Shown: positions 1 through 9,139, numbered from the stretch's first letter. The stretch is 20,690 nt of DNA from Paulinella micropora (GCA_009731375.1 BJOX01000037.1:90818-111507), one strand, 5' to 3'. Program-made: numbers and translations. Notes: generated from the letters alone by a model not told the origin.

Positions 1-402
1 ATATATATTGATCTGTCATGGCTGAGCCCGAGGGCCATGCGCCTCCATCCCTCGACCCAACAGGGACTACAGTGAGTATGTTGGGGAGGGAAGAGTGACT
101 CTAACCATCCTGCATAGAAGGCCCCAAAAGGAAGTCCCTACTACCCGCACAGTGTCGGGTACCTTGCACAAAATCAACTACCACAACAAATGATTGATCT
201 TCCCCGCGTGAGAGCTCCACGAGACTGGGTAGGTCCCGCATGGTGGTACTCACAGGGGTAGCAGACATTTCATGCGGTCTGCCAGCGCATGAGGACGTTT
301 TGTGGTAAGTATCTGGGACGCCTCGAAACCCGTCACCACCCCTAGATCGCGGAATGTAAATACCCCTTTGATCCCACGTGGTGTATGTCTTATAAAAAAC
401 AA
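1..402. other. Left flank, no recognisable gene
   Basis: Mixed-composition sequence beginning with a short AT run. Open frames exist on the minus strand (101-787), but they run through the adjacent minisatellite and microsatellite and translate into repeat-encoded polypeptides, so I do not support a gene. No RNA gene or mobile-element terminus was recognised. Confidence 0.5.
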
Positions 403-575
403 CACAACGACATGGCCTCGGAACCAACACAACAACATAGCCTCGGAACCCACATCGACATAGCCTCGGAACCCACACAACAACAGAGCCTCGGAACCAA
501 CACAACAACATAGCCTCGGAACCAACAAAACAACATAGCCTCGGAGCCAACACAACGACATAGCCTCGAAACCAG
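403..575. repeat. 25-bp minisatellite, about 7 units
   Basis: Seven head-to-tail units of about 25 bp share the core ATAGCCTCGGAACC preceded by CACAACAAC or CACAACGAC. The third unit is 2 bp shorter, and units differ by one to three substitutions. The array ends where the core degenerates to CTCGAAACCAG. It creates minus-strand frames reading repeated Gly-Ser-Glu-Ala or Val-Pro-Arg-Leu-Cys, which I take as repeat artefacts. Confidence 0.9.
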
Positions 576-631
576 TGGGAAGAGGCCCAACCACCTCCTC
601 TTCCCGTGGGGTGCCATACTGTGCACCCTTC

Positions 632-632
632 C

Positions 633-704
<72 letters not shown>
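632..704. repeat. (ATA)n trinucleotide microsatellite
   Basis: About 24 uninterrupted ATA/TAA units. It lies just after the 25-bp minisatellite and forces poly-Ile in frames on both strands. Confidence 0.95.
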
Positions 705-706
<2 letters not shown>

Positions 707-1957
707 GTATCTGAGGCGTACTGATGCAGCTAATGGCATATCCTCAACGGACATAAGCCTCCAATACCCTTGTTCGAGGTCCTCCACCCCCCCGTGTCAG
801 TCTCTCGCCTGATGATCGGGGCCACCGATGGAGCTCCTGAGGGCAAGACTGCACTAAGCCGAGGTTATTCCGCAGTCCCAGCAACCTCTTGCAAGACGTC
901 ACCGAATGTGCAAGTGCATACACCAAGCGCGGTTGCTAGAGCTGCCTCGAAACCCCACCCATAACAATCTGGTGTCTGCTGGGTCCTGGGCTATCAACCA
1001 GCATATGCGGAGTTTAAGATCTTTTACGCGCGCAACGATCCTCCTCCCCAGCATCTACCACCAAAGGGTTATGAGTTGGCGTCACAGTTTAACGCCTTGA
1101 GGACATTGGGCTGGAACTCTGTTTAGCAAGTGTGACTAGGTTTTTTCATCGGGATTTCCCTGTAATATGTCACAGTCAACACGGCCCCGGCGTCACATAG
1201 ACATGTACATGAAAAAAATAAAGGGTCACGGATTTTAGTAAAAATAGCATGGTCAGTAACATTTTGGTACCACATGACGATTTACAAAATATGAGGATCA
1301 GATGTGAAGCCTGTGGCGAACACGGTGCATTTGAAAAAAGCGAAAAACTGGTAAAAATGGAGTAAAAAAAAGACGTTGATGAGTTCCAACAAGACTGGAG
1401 GAGAGAAAGTGCATGCCCTCGTAAGGGGATGACCAAATCAGTTAGCTCAGGATTCAGACCGATGTGTACAATCAGTGGCGCGGAAAGGTAACTCTGTTCC
1501 GAGACGCACGGGGCAGCTGGCCATGGGTCCAAGTAAGAGGAAAAATACAGTCAGAGGTGGTCGGAGGAGGCCAGCAAAGGTGACGGAAACAGAGAGCTGC
1601 TGGCGGATGAACTGGTTCTGCACACTCTCATGATATGTGTGTACATGAATATGAATCGTTGCACAAAGGAAGCCAGGCTTGGGGTGAAAGCAGTCGTGAA
1701 GCAAATGGCAGTCCTGTTTTTGATAGTGCAAACTTAGAGGGGCTCAGGAGCTTGGAAAAAGTGTGCAGGGAGGAAACCAACAAGAGCGAAAAGGTCCACA
1801 GGATATGTGCATCACGCGGTTGCTGTTGGCTGCTCAACCAGCAGGTTTTCTGGTGCTTGAGAACCAAGTTGGTGGTGTCACGAATGTAAGCCGGCCGCCC
1901 ACCGGGGGAAAAAGGCATTCAGCCACCCATGGTTTCGTCACAGATGTGAAAAAAGCA
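705..1957. other. Left flank of retrotransposon, no recognised gene
   Basis: Several short open frames occur on both strands, the longest about 118 codons on the minus strand (1176-1532). None shows a recognisable domain, a convincing start context or splice structure. Short A-rich patches occur around 1205-1380. The end of this block is the insertion site of the retrotransposon that starts at 1958. Confidence 0.5.
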
Positions 1958-2179
1958 TCATTTCACAAATACCTAAATGCTCCATATCAGGCAGAGTGGG
2001 CCGTGAGAGAGACTCTTGAGTAGACTTGATTATTTTTGTTCCCGCTATAAAAGGAGCGGGAACGTTTGTTCCCGCGAGAAAATTTGAAAATTAGTAAGAC
2101 AACCTTACCACTCTCAGATTTGCATTTTTGTTTTGCACAAAAGTGCTTCTAATTTCGTTTTTAAGGCATTACAAGAATC
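1958..2179 (+). repeat. Split direct repeat A1 (left terminus)
   Basis: A 222-bp left-terminal repeat, duplicated near the right end at 8024-8246. It starts TCATTTCAC and ends AAGGCATTACAAGAATC, two bases before the gag ATG at 2181. Differences from A2 are four substitutions (GCGAG versus GGGAG, GAAAATT versus GAGGATT, CTAATTT versus CTAGTTT) and one T in a T-run. It contains the probable element promoter. Confidence 0.95.
2038..2063 (+). promoter_or_regulatory. TATA box in the loop of a perfect 9-bp stem (A1 copy)
   Basis: GTTCCCGCT (2038-2046) and AGCGGGAAC (2055-2063) are perfect reverse complements enclosing ATAAAAGG. The loop plus the last stem base forms TATAAAA (2046-2052). A third GTTCCCGC half-site follows at 2068-2075. 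Placement about 130 bp before the gag ATG fits a core promoter with a flanking dyad that could bind a dimeric factor. The promoter role is inferred. Confidence 0.65.
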
Positions 2180-2180
2180 G

Positions 2181-3416
2181 ATGTCAAACGAGAAGCGAAA
2201 GCGAATCAAGAAGCCTTCTGCAAAGAAGAGGCGTGCAGACGAGGAGGCTGGAGACGACGGCGACGACTACCAAGGGGGAGGCAACCACGACGCGGCTGGG
2301 GGCAATCCGAGTGGACTTGGAAGCGCTGCAACTATGAGCAACCCTACCGACAGGCGCCGGCCATGATCAACCGGAAGCGCAGCTAGCAGCAGCAGCAGCA
2401 GCAACACTGGTACCACCCACGCATCGCCACCATCATCACCATCACCACTCAGTGGCGGATCTGGCCATGGGGCACCGACACTGCAACAACAGCAAGATGC
2501 ACTACAACGAGCAGCCTTGTTTCTCGGGGGCTGCGCCAACACCGCTCCCACTGATCCCACTGCACGCACCTCCACAGCACGCACACTTACAAACGCAGAC
2601 TTAGGGCAGATGGTGAAGCTACTGCAGGCCGGAATCAACTCTACCTTCGCCGATCAAACGAACCGGCTATCTGAACAAGTCAACGCAATGATCTTCCAAG
2701 CCAAGCAGGAGACTGGGCAACGGGACGCGAAGCTCATAGAGAAGCCTGTACATCGACGCTACTTTCAGGGAGGGAAGATCATCATGGCGATACTGGAGAG
2801 CAAGGCCTACAAGAGCGAGCAAGAGCGGCTGGCTGATGCAATCGCAATGGCAACTGCGCTGGCTACTCTGGCCATGGATATGGGCGGACCGACACCTCTA
2901 CCAGCGGAAGAGGCAGAATAAAAGTTCATACAAGCAGCCAAGCGACTGCGAATCGCGGGTGACGTTGCAGCCTACTGTGATCCCATCCGGGCACATACTT
3001 CGAAGAGCACCGCAAACCCATATGGCAGCCACAGCAAGGGGCTGTGCCGTATCTGCTACTCTCCACAGCACTGGGCGAAGGACTGCCCACAGAGAAGCAA
3101 TGCTCCCGGCGTGAATACTAACAACATCGCAGCACCTCAAAGCAACGTGACTACACCAACGTTGGCGTGGGCAGGCGTCCCGGGATACACAGTACCATCA
3201 ATCGGGCAGCAGCCGCACATGCAATACGCGATCCCGGCACCGCAACCACAAAACCCGACGGGGTACATAGCAGTCACCCCAGCAGTGCCACCACCATACA
3301 TACCTACTAGCGCGCGCACACATGCATCTTGCACCCACTGTCACAAGCGCGGACACACCGCAGAACACTGCTGGACCCTGAACCCCAATCTGCGCCCGCA
3401 GCGTACTACTAACTGA
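2181..3416 (+). pseudogene. gag: Gag-like protein with two CCHC zinc knuckles, two in-frame stops
   Basis: One reading frame runs from ATG 2181 to TGA 3414-3416 (about 411 codons), broken by TGA at 2364-2366 and TAA at 2919-2921. The first residues are very basic (MSNEKRKRIKKPSAKKRR), a plausible nuclear-localisation or RNA-binding segment. A Ser/Pro/Gln-rich linker follows, then a more helical middle (about 2590-2900). Two retroviral-type zinc knuckles follow: CRICYSPQHWAKDC at 3045-3086 and CTHCHKRGHTAEHC at 3330-3371, both C-x2-C-x4-H-x4-C. This matches Gag/nucleocapsid proteins of retroelements, which bind element RNA. The start is chosen because ATG immediately follows the A1 repeat and leads the basic segment. 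The frame is preserved on both sides of each stop, so the breaks are nonsense changes or sequence errors, not shifts. Confidence 0.82.
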
Positions 3417-3769
3417 ACATTCAAGCACACTGCGGCTCACAAACACGCATACACATCTCACATCCGCACGAGGAGTAGTTGCGTATGTAGTCGAGCTTGA
3501 CGCCCATCATGCAACAGAAAAAGCAGTGCATACGCATTAAATATATATATTATCCTTACTTTGAGATGCATTTCTGAACACTTCATAAAGTCAGACTCGC
3601 ACGGCAACACGCCACCGGTTTAAAGTGACTAGTCAAAAGAACGACGGCAACACGCCAAATAGGAACGTAACAATGCGCCGGACAGGCCGCAGTTTAATAA
3701 AATATTACGTTTGCTTATTGAAATACCGACTCGGCCATCACTAAGTATTAAAAACGATTATCTCTTACT
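3417..3769 (+). other. Gag-Pol intergenic spacer of the retrotransposon
   Basis: An AT-rich 350-bp segment with no coding frame of note. It contains a 14-bp direct repeat, ACGGCAACACGCCA, at 3601-3614 and 3644-3657, and a short AT run at 3540-3551. An AG acceptor-like sequence (CTCTTACTGTGACTGGCAG) sits at 3762-3780 at the beginning of the pol frame, so part of the spacer could be an intron. This is unproven. Confidence 0.55.
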
Positions 3770-5893
3770 GTGACTGGCAGATACTCACGCCCGAAATTGG
3801 TCGGCAAGATTTCAGACTTTTTACCAAAATCAGCGCCGAAATCAAAAGTGTTCAAAGAATACGCATGGACCATGCAGTGCGTATGGTGCAAAAAGACCGG
3901 ACATCTTGCATACTTCTGCCCATCGCGACAGACGATACCGCAAGTAGAAATTCCATATGTGACGGAACTTCTTCGATCACCTACTATCGACGTTCAAATT
4001 TACGCATCTTGCACCTTGGAGGAAGCACGCGACCGGCTAATGACAATTGGGGAAACACTCAACCCAACCGCTGCAACCCGTGGGCTGATTCCACTGACCC
4101 TGCACATGCTATCAAAGCAAAGTTAGGATATTGGAAAGCGATTGGGACAGACCCCGTAGTCCTATCGTGGCTAGCATACGGGGTTGAGCTGACATTCGAA
4201 CGCACACCGCCAGCTACAGACTTCACCAACCATCCTTCCTATTTCGAGCATATAGATTTCGTTAGTGAACAGATCAACGATATGATCAAACGCGGAGACG
4301 CAGTGGAAGTACGAGAAGAAGAATGCGTCATGATTGAACCACTACAAGTGCTCGCGGATCCAGCAAGAATTAAGAAAACGAAGCTCTGCACCGACAAGCG
4401 CTTTAGTAACTCGTTTCAAGCAAAGGCTCCCTTCACCATGGAGACATTAGAAAAGGACCTACAACTGGTATTGGATGGCGACGCGGGCACGAAGCTATTT
4501 GTGGTGGACCTCAAACGGGCATTCTACTCGATTCCTCTTTCACGACAAAGTAGACCTTACTCAGCATTCCGACACAACGGCAAGACTTATCAAAACACTA
4601 CATTGCTCTACGGCTTCTGCACTGCACCGTTTTGGTTTGGAAAGACAATGCGCGCAGTGGTGCGACTGATCCGAGCCCTGAACATACCATGTATGCAATA
4701 CGCCGACGATTTCTTGTTCGCAATCAAACTTGCCCGGACACACGATGGCATACCTGCGTTCGTGAAAGCACTCTTCAGCCTCCTGGGCCTCCCCCTCTCA
4801 GAGAAGACGTGTTGGGAGCCAGCAGATGAAGTACAGTACTTGGGCTACATCATTAACAGCAAAGAAGGCTGGATCGGGGTACCGGAGGAAAAAAGGTTGA
4901 GGCTACTGCGTTCAACCCTCCAGCTACTCAGCGACGTTCACTCGGCTCATGGGGCATCGGTCAAACAGCTACACTCAACAGCGGCTTCGATCATCGCATT
5001 AAAGTTAGCTTTGCAGAACGCAATGCTATTCACGCGAGTCACGCTGGCGACAGGCACACAATGCAAGAGGATTGAACGGGAAACCGTTTGCACCCCACCA
5101 GGGTCGGAGCTCAGTGAAGAACTCCAATACTGGCTTCACACTTTGCGAAACACACTGAAGTGCAAACGAGCTATTTTCCAGGCACGGACGGACATCGAGT
5201 TGAGGCTCGACGCGGGGGAATTTGCAGTGGGCGGCCATGTACTAAACATGGACGTGACCATACCATTGCCCACCGAATTCATCAGCACCTCTTCTACTCA
5301 GAGAGCTCTGGGCGGCCACAGTGGTTCCGCTACACTTTAAGCACATCTTGAGCAACCGCAACACAGTGCTCACTGTCTTCGACTCAGCTAACGCTGTGAT
5401 AGACTTACAGAAAGGCGGCTCAACAAAATGCGCACACCTCACGCAACTGTGCAAAAACATTGACGATGTGTACACGCACCAGCTCAACATCAAAAACAAA
5501 CTCTGGGGATGGGTAGAGCGATCGCTCAACACAAGGGCAGATGCAAACTCAAAGGCACTCACTGCCGGCTTGACTAACTTGACTGTTCACCCAGACATTA
5601 TAAAAACAATCACCCACCGATGGCAAATGACGACCAAAGACGTGTGGGCAACGAACTTTGGGCAAATATGACAGTCAATCCTTTTCGCACTGAAAGAACG
5701 CAAGCGAATTGCGTTTGTGATACCCCAATGGCGGGGACGACCTTGGTGGCCACAAGTGATAGAACACGCGCAAGATTCATTCTCATTACCACCCGCAGCG
5801 TACACGCTAGCACCAACATGGCACACACATCCGCTCCATATACATAGACCTCAGTGGCACATGCTTGCAGTTCTGTTTGATTTTGCTCATTAA
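3770..5893 (+). pseudogene. pol: Pol: CCHC knuckle, reverse transcriptase and RNase H, two frameshifts and one stop
   Basis: Copies element RNA into DNA and degrades the RNA strand. It starts in frame 2 with no ATG before 3872 and carries a zinc knuckle, CVWCKKTGHLAYFC, at 3878-3919. The frame shifts to frame 1 near 4090-4126. RT then reads: WKAIGTDPVVLSW region, motif A VVDLKRAFYS with Asp at 4507, motif B LYGFCTAPFWFGK from 4606, and the catalytic YADD at 4699-4710, followed by VQYLGYI. RNase H follows, with Asp at 5209, then a return to frame 2 inside a GAGAG tract (5301-5305). Downstream are Glu (5303-5305), Asp in VFDSAN (5381) and Asp in RADANSK (5540). An in-frame TGA at 5669-5671 interrupts a tail containing RPWWPQVIE, a Trp-rich region typical of the DIRS RNase H C-terminus. 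The frame ends with TAA at 5891-5893. Domain identities are secure; start and exact shift points are not. Confidence 0.88.
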
Positions 5894-6868
5894 ATCTTTT
5901 TGTATTATTATAGGCCACGTCGTACTTAATGACGCTGACATAGCAATATGGGCCAGCCAAGGCAAGAAAAGACAGTCAACAATGGATGCATACGCAGCAT
6001 CACGCAAGCAATTTGTCAGTTGGTGCATTGCACACAACCGAATCCATTTCCCGGCCACAGCGGAGACGGTCGCTCACTACTTGAGACACATGTGTGAAAG
6101 TGGATACGCTGAGAATACAATCAAAGGGCACTTCGCCGCTATTAAGGCGCAGTATGTACTACTTCCTTATTGTGACCCCACCGATACCCCATTGGTGCAA
6201 ATAGCATAGGAAAGAGCAGTGGCAGAAGCCCCACCGGGCAAGGAAGGCAAATATCCACTGTTGAGGGACGACCTACTCAAGATACTCCAACTACCCCTCA
6301 AAGATTGGAGAGATAGCAGAAACAGCACCATGATCTTGTTGCAATGGATCTCTATGACAAGAGTGGGCAATATCACTGCACTTAAGGTGGAGGATATATG
6401 GTTCCACACGACTGCAATAAACAACATCCAATGCGAATACATGGTACTCCGCCTGAGGCACCTCAAGAACGACAAGGGTGAGAAGCTGTTGTACGTCGGA
6501 CAAGGCACAGAAATATTCTGCGCTGTCAAATGGGTTTGGGCATACTTGCAGTCCATGAAAGAATTATTTCGATGTTCACAGAAAGTTCGTCTCTTTTCTT
6601 CAAAATCGAGCGAAACAGTCTGGAGCATTTAAGCAGCAGAACACCATCCAGCATTCTGAAAGAGCAAGTGGCACGCATAGGATTAGATCCAGTTATATAT
6701 GCGTCACATTCCAATAGAATTGGTTCAGCCACCGAAGCGGCAAGGTTGGGGATAAAAATATACTCAATCAGGAGGCAAGGATTGTGGTCGGACAAAAGTA
6801 CACGTGTGTTCAAATACGTGCGCGACGTCAGTTTAGAAAACAAACTGGCCATTACGAGCGTTCTGTAA
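5865..6868 (+). pseudogene. Tyrosine recombinase (retrotransposon integrase), one stop and one frameshift
   Basis: Would integrate the circular cDNA by site-specific recombination. Frame 3 begins at ATG 5865, overlapping the end of pol by 29 nt. The N-terminal SAM-like DNA-binding domain is visible (STMDAYAASRKQFVSWC ... ENTIKGHFAAIKAQYV, about 5977-6156). TAG at 6207-6209 interrupts the linker. Catalytic Arg I is in SMTRVGNITALKVEDI (codon 6360-6362). The frame shifts to frame 2 between about 6550 and 6600. The catalytic core then shows HSNR (His 6707, Arg 6716), GLW and the nucleophilic Tyr in FKYVRD (6815-6817). The R...HxxR...Y set is complete across the two frames. An alternative start is after a possible splice acceptor TATTATTATAG ending near 5912, which would make the first residues intronic. 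Confidence 0.88.
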
Positions 6869-7940
6869 GCAGGAGTTAAAATTACCTAGGTACTTCCTTG
6901 TTCTCAAATTAAATACATTCTTTTACAGCCTACACAACTGTTTGACGATAGTATCTGCTATGGTTCACAAGTTAAGTGCTGGAAGTCCGTTTATGAAATC
7001 GATTTCCATACTGTACTGGAATACAATTTAATGTAAAAAATTCAGATACAAATTTGTTATGTTAGTCCAGGAGAAAGACACATTTGACTAAGATATATGG
7101 CGTTAAATTCATGTCACGTAATGACATTACTACACCAATAAGTCCGCTTAATAGCAATTAATATCGGCTACATAACAATATATTTCCTCCAACATTTTAT
7201 AGTGATATAGACATGCAGACGTAATTCATGCAGAGAACAGAGCAATCATACAGAAATTGAGTCCAGGATATGCTGACATGTTAAACACGACTGTCTCAGA
7301 GTCTAGTAAGAGATCTATCACGCCAAAAACATATCTGAACAGCGCCAGATAAAAACGACACAATAACCACTCAAAATATTTAAGAACTTATATTTATCGA
7401 TAACTTACCATGCAAACATAACGTCCTTCATAACTAAAACAATACCACCTATACTCTCATCGATTTCAAACGCAATATAACCACTTACATCACTAATTAC
7501 GGGAATATTCATACAAAACATTTATGTCAGACACATCTAGTAGAACATAAAAACTCACCAACAAAAACAATCTAGAAGATAGCAAGGATGCAAGCATACA
7601 CAAACAGATATGCACAACAACGATAGTAAATGGGTCAGAATTCTGAACGTTAGTAGTCGCCGTTCTCGTTCGAGGAATTACAGATGCAGAAAAGCTTGAT
7701 TACTAACATTTTGGGATCATATCATCAACAGAAAGGGTTATCAATGATAATACCAACGCACAGGTCAAAACAACATTAATCGGCAATAAACAGACTGATG
7801 AAGTCTTTCTTCATTTTTTTTCCCAGTCGTCTTTTATTTTTAGTTGGTCAAAAAGGCAACCTTTGAGGGATTATAGGCAATCTTACGGCATTTTGCCAGG
7901 GTAAAGTGGCATTTACCAATTTTTCCAGAGGTCTTTTCGG
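6869..7940 (+). other. Noncoding AT-rich 3' region of the retrotransposon
   Basis: About 1.07 kb of A/T-rich sequence between the recombinase stop and B1, without an open frame of notable length on either strand. PAT and DIRS elements often encode a DNA-methyltransferase-like domain downstream of RNase H. No remnant of it is recognisable here. It may act as the 3' untranslated region. Confidence 0.6.
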
Positions 7941-7997
7941 GACCTAGGAGAGAGGGGAGAGAGCTCATGGAATGTATGGTATGCTGTGAAATGAAGT
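7929..7997 (+). repeat. Split direct repeat B1 with edge hairpin
   Basis: The 57-bp B repeat is 7941-7997 (GACCTAGGAGAGAGGGGAGA ... GTGAAATGAAGT), identical to B2 at 8438-8494. Just upstream, AGGTC (7929-7933) pairs with GACCT (7941-7945), giving a short dyad at the repeat edge. A longer dyad occupies the same position at B2. Confidence 0.93.
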
Positions 7998-8032
7998 TTT
8001 TGCGAGCTTGCGCAGCAAACGCGTCATTTCAC
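7986..8032. other. Candidate recombinase site at the B1/A2 junction
   Basis: GTGAAATGA at the end of B1 (7986-7994) and TCATTTCAC at the start of A2 (8024-8032) are perfect 9-bp inverted repeats around a 29-nt spacer. The spacer itself is partly symmetric (TTGCGAGCTTGCGCAGCAA). Inverted arms around a core are what tyrosine recombinases bind, and in split-direct-repeat elements the B1-A2 junction corresponds to the joined ends of the circular intermediate. The functional role is inferred. Confidence 0.6.
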
Positions 8033-8246
8033 AAATACCTAAATGCTCCATATCAGGCAGAGTGGGCCGTGAGAGAGACTCTTGAGTAGACTTGATTATT
8101 TTTGTTCCCGCTATAAAAGGAGCGGGAACGTTTGTTCCCGGGAGAAAATTTGAGGATTAGTAAGACAACCTTACCACTCTCAGATTTGCATTTTTTGTTT
8201 TGCACAAAAGTGCTTCTAGTTTCGTTTTTAAGGCATTACAAGAATC
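8024..8246 (+). repeat. Split direct repeat A2 (internal copy)
   Basis: A 223-bp copy of A1, about 98% identical, ending at the same AAGAATC. Beyond it the sequence diverges into a CCCACCCACCC run, whereas A1 continues into gag. The TATA-containing hairpin is conserved. Confidence 0.95.
8104..8129 (+). promoter_or_regulatory. TATA hairpin, A2 copy
   Basis: The same perfect 9-bp stem and ATAAAAGG loop as in A1. If active, this copy would direct transcription rightward out of the element into the flank. Function inferred. Confidence 0.5.
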
Positions 8247-8437
8247 CCACCCACCCACCCATTTACATTATGTCTTTTCGCTTGGGTGTGGTAGTGGTGA
8301 GTGGCGGATGAGAAATAATTTACACCCATACACATCTCACACAATTTTACATCTAACGCTTCTCATCTCATGCACAATCACGCATATTCCATGCACAATC
8401 TCATGTACAATCTAGGTCTTATGTGTTTCAGCACAAA
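8247..8437 (+). other. Unique segment between A2 and B2
   Basis: 191 bp not duplicated elsewhere in the window. It starts with a CCCACCCACCCACCC run and contains several ATGCACAATC-like repeats. Its right end forms a perfect 9-bp dyad, CTAGGTCTT (8412-8420) with AAGACCTAG (8436-8444), that overlaps the start of B2. Confidence 0.6.
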
Positions 8438-8494
8438 GACCTAGGAGAGAGGGGAGAGAGCTCATGGAATGTATGGTATGCTGTGAAATGAAGT
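8438..8494 (+). repeat. Split direct repeat B2 (right terminus)
   Basis: 57 bp identical to B1. It ends GTGAAATGAAGT and is followed by CATCAACTCC of the right flank. It contains the inverted counterpart (8483-8491) of the left-end TCATTTCAC. Confidence 0.92.
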
Positions 8495-8950
8495 CATCAA
8501 CTCCTCTTTTTCGTGAGATCTTTCGTGAGGGCGACAGAAGCTAAGCAGCTCTAAGCGACAACATGAAGGCTGCTTTGGCAGCCTCGCGTGCGGGCCAACA
8601 CCATGTCCTGACCGATTTTGTGGTCTCTAATATTTCTTTTTGGTTTTTTTCCTTTAATTTGTATTGCCTAATGCCTTCTTTTTCTTTGTAACTTTTTCGC
8701 CTTTTCGCTTGAAGCTCCTTTCTTTCACTTCTTGTTTGTGAGTCTTTTATCTTCATGGTATCCTCTCTGCTTAGGCCAGGTATGAAGGCAAGGAGCTAAC
8801 TTATTAAAGTTTCTACGCTGAAAGATTGGGAGATTCTGGTGCCTATGCAGTCGCCAATGGACTACAGGAGTACTTACAGGTCAGACTGACACAAAGGCAT
8901 TACATCTGCAGTCAGGACTACAGCTAGTTTAAGACAGCGGGAGGGAAAAT
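8495..8950. other. Right flank of retrotransposon, no supported gene
   Basis: Partly T-rich sequence. A 71-codon minus-strand frame (8541-8756) encodes a Lys/Arg/Glu-rich stretch followed by an Ala-rich end. It has no recognisable domain and may be chance or part of an unidentified exon. Nothing else was seen. Confidence 0.45.
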
Positions 8951-8969
8951 TTATGAAATGTTGGTGTTT

Positions 8970-9095
8970 GGTACAGGTGAAAGTGGTTAATAAGCATGTG
9001 TGTACATGTGTGTTTGTTTATGTGTCTGCCTGTCTGTCTGTCTGTCTGTGTGTCTCTTTCTGTCTTCTCCCTCTTTCTCTCTCTCTCTCTCTCTC

Positions 9096-9139
<44 letters not shown>

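Larger units (their letters stand above)
1958..8494 (+). mobile_element. Tyrosine-recombinase retrotransposon with split direct repeats (DIRS superfamily, Ngaro/PAT-like), disabled
   Basis: A 6.5-kb element with the order A1 (1958-2179), gag, RT/RNase H, tyrosine recombinase, B1 (7941-7997), A2 (8024-8246), B2 (8438-8494). Split direct repeats A1...B1-A2-B2 together with an encoded tyrosine recombinase define PAT- and Ngaro-type elements of the DIRS superfamily. No DDE integrase or aspartic protease was seen, and no methyltransferase domain was found, which resembles Ngaro more than PAT. Outer ends carry a 9-bp inverted repeat: TCATTTCAC at the left, GTGAAATGA three bases inside the right end. 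A copies differ by four substitutions and one T-run indel; B copies are identical. The genes carry in-frame stops at 2364, 2919, 5669 and 6207 and frameshifts near 4100, 5301 and 6570, so this copy is probably not autonomous as assembled. Confidence 0.92.

Noticed and set aside
101-787. 228-codon minus-strand open frame
   Set aside because: It consists largely of poly-Ile from the ATA array and the 25-bp minisatellite translated in frame. No domain is seen.
3865-4090. N-terminal 75 codons of the RT frame as part of Pol
   Set aside because: Frame 2 over the same bases carries a real zinc knuckle, so the frame-1 reading here is a shadow before the frameshift.
2364-6209. Alternative genetic code to explain in-frame stops
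   Set aside because: TGA, TAA and TAG all appear, and the same element also has true frameshifts. Decay or sequencing error is simpler.
1958-8246. LTR retrotransposon interpretation of the A1/A2 direct repeats
   Set aside because: No aspartic protease, DDE integrase or primer-binding site was seen. A tyrosine recombinase is present, and the B1/B2 repeats straddle A2, which is the split-direct-repeat layout.
8541-8756. 71-codon basic minus-strand frame as a gene
   Set aside because: No recognisable domain, splice context or neighbour supports it. The charged composition reflects a T-rich + strand.
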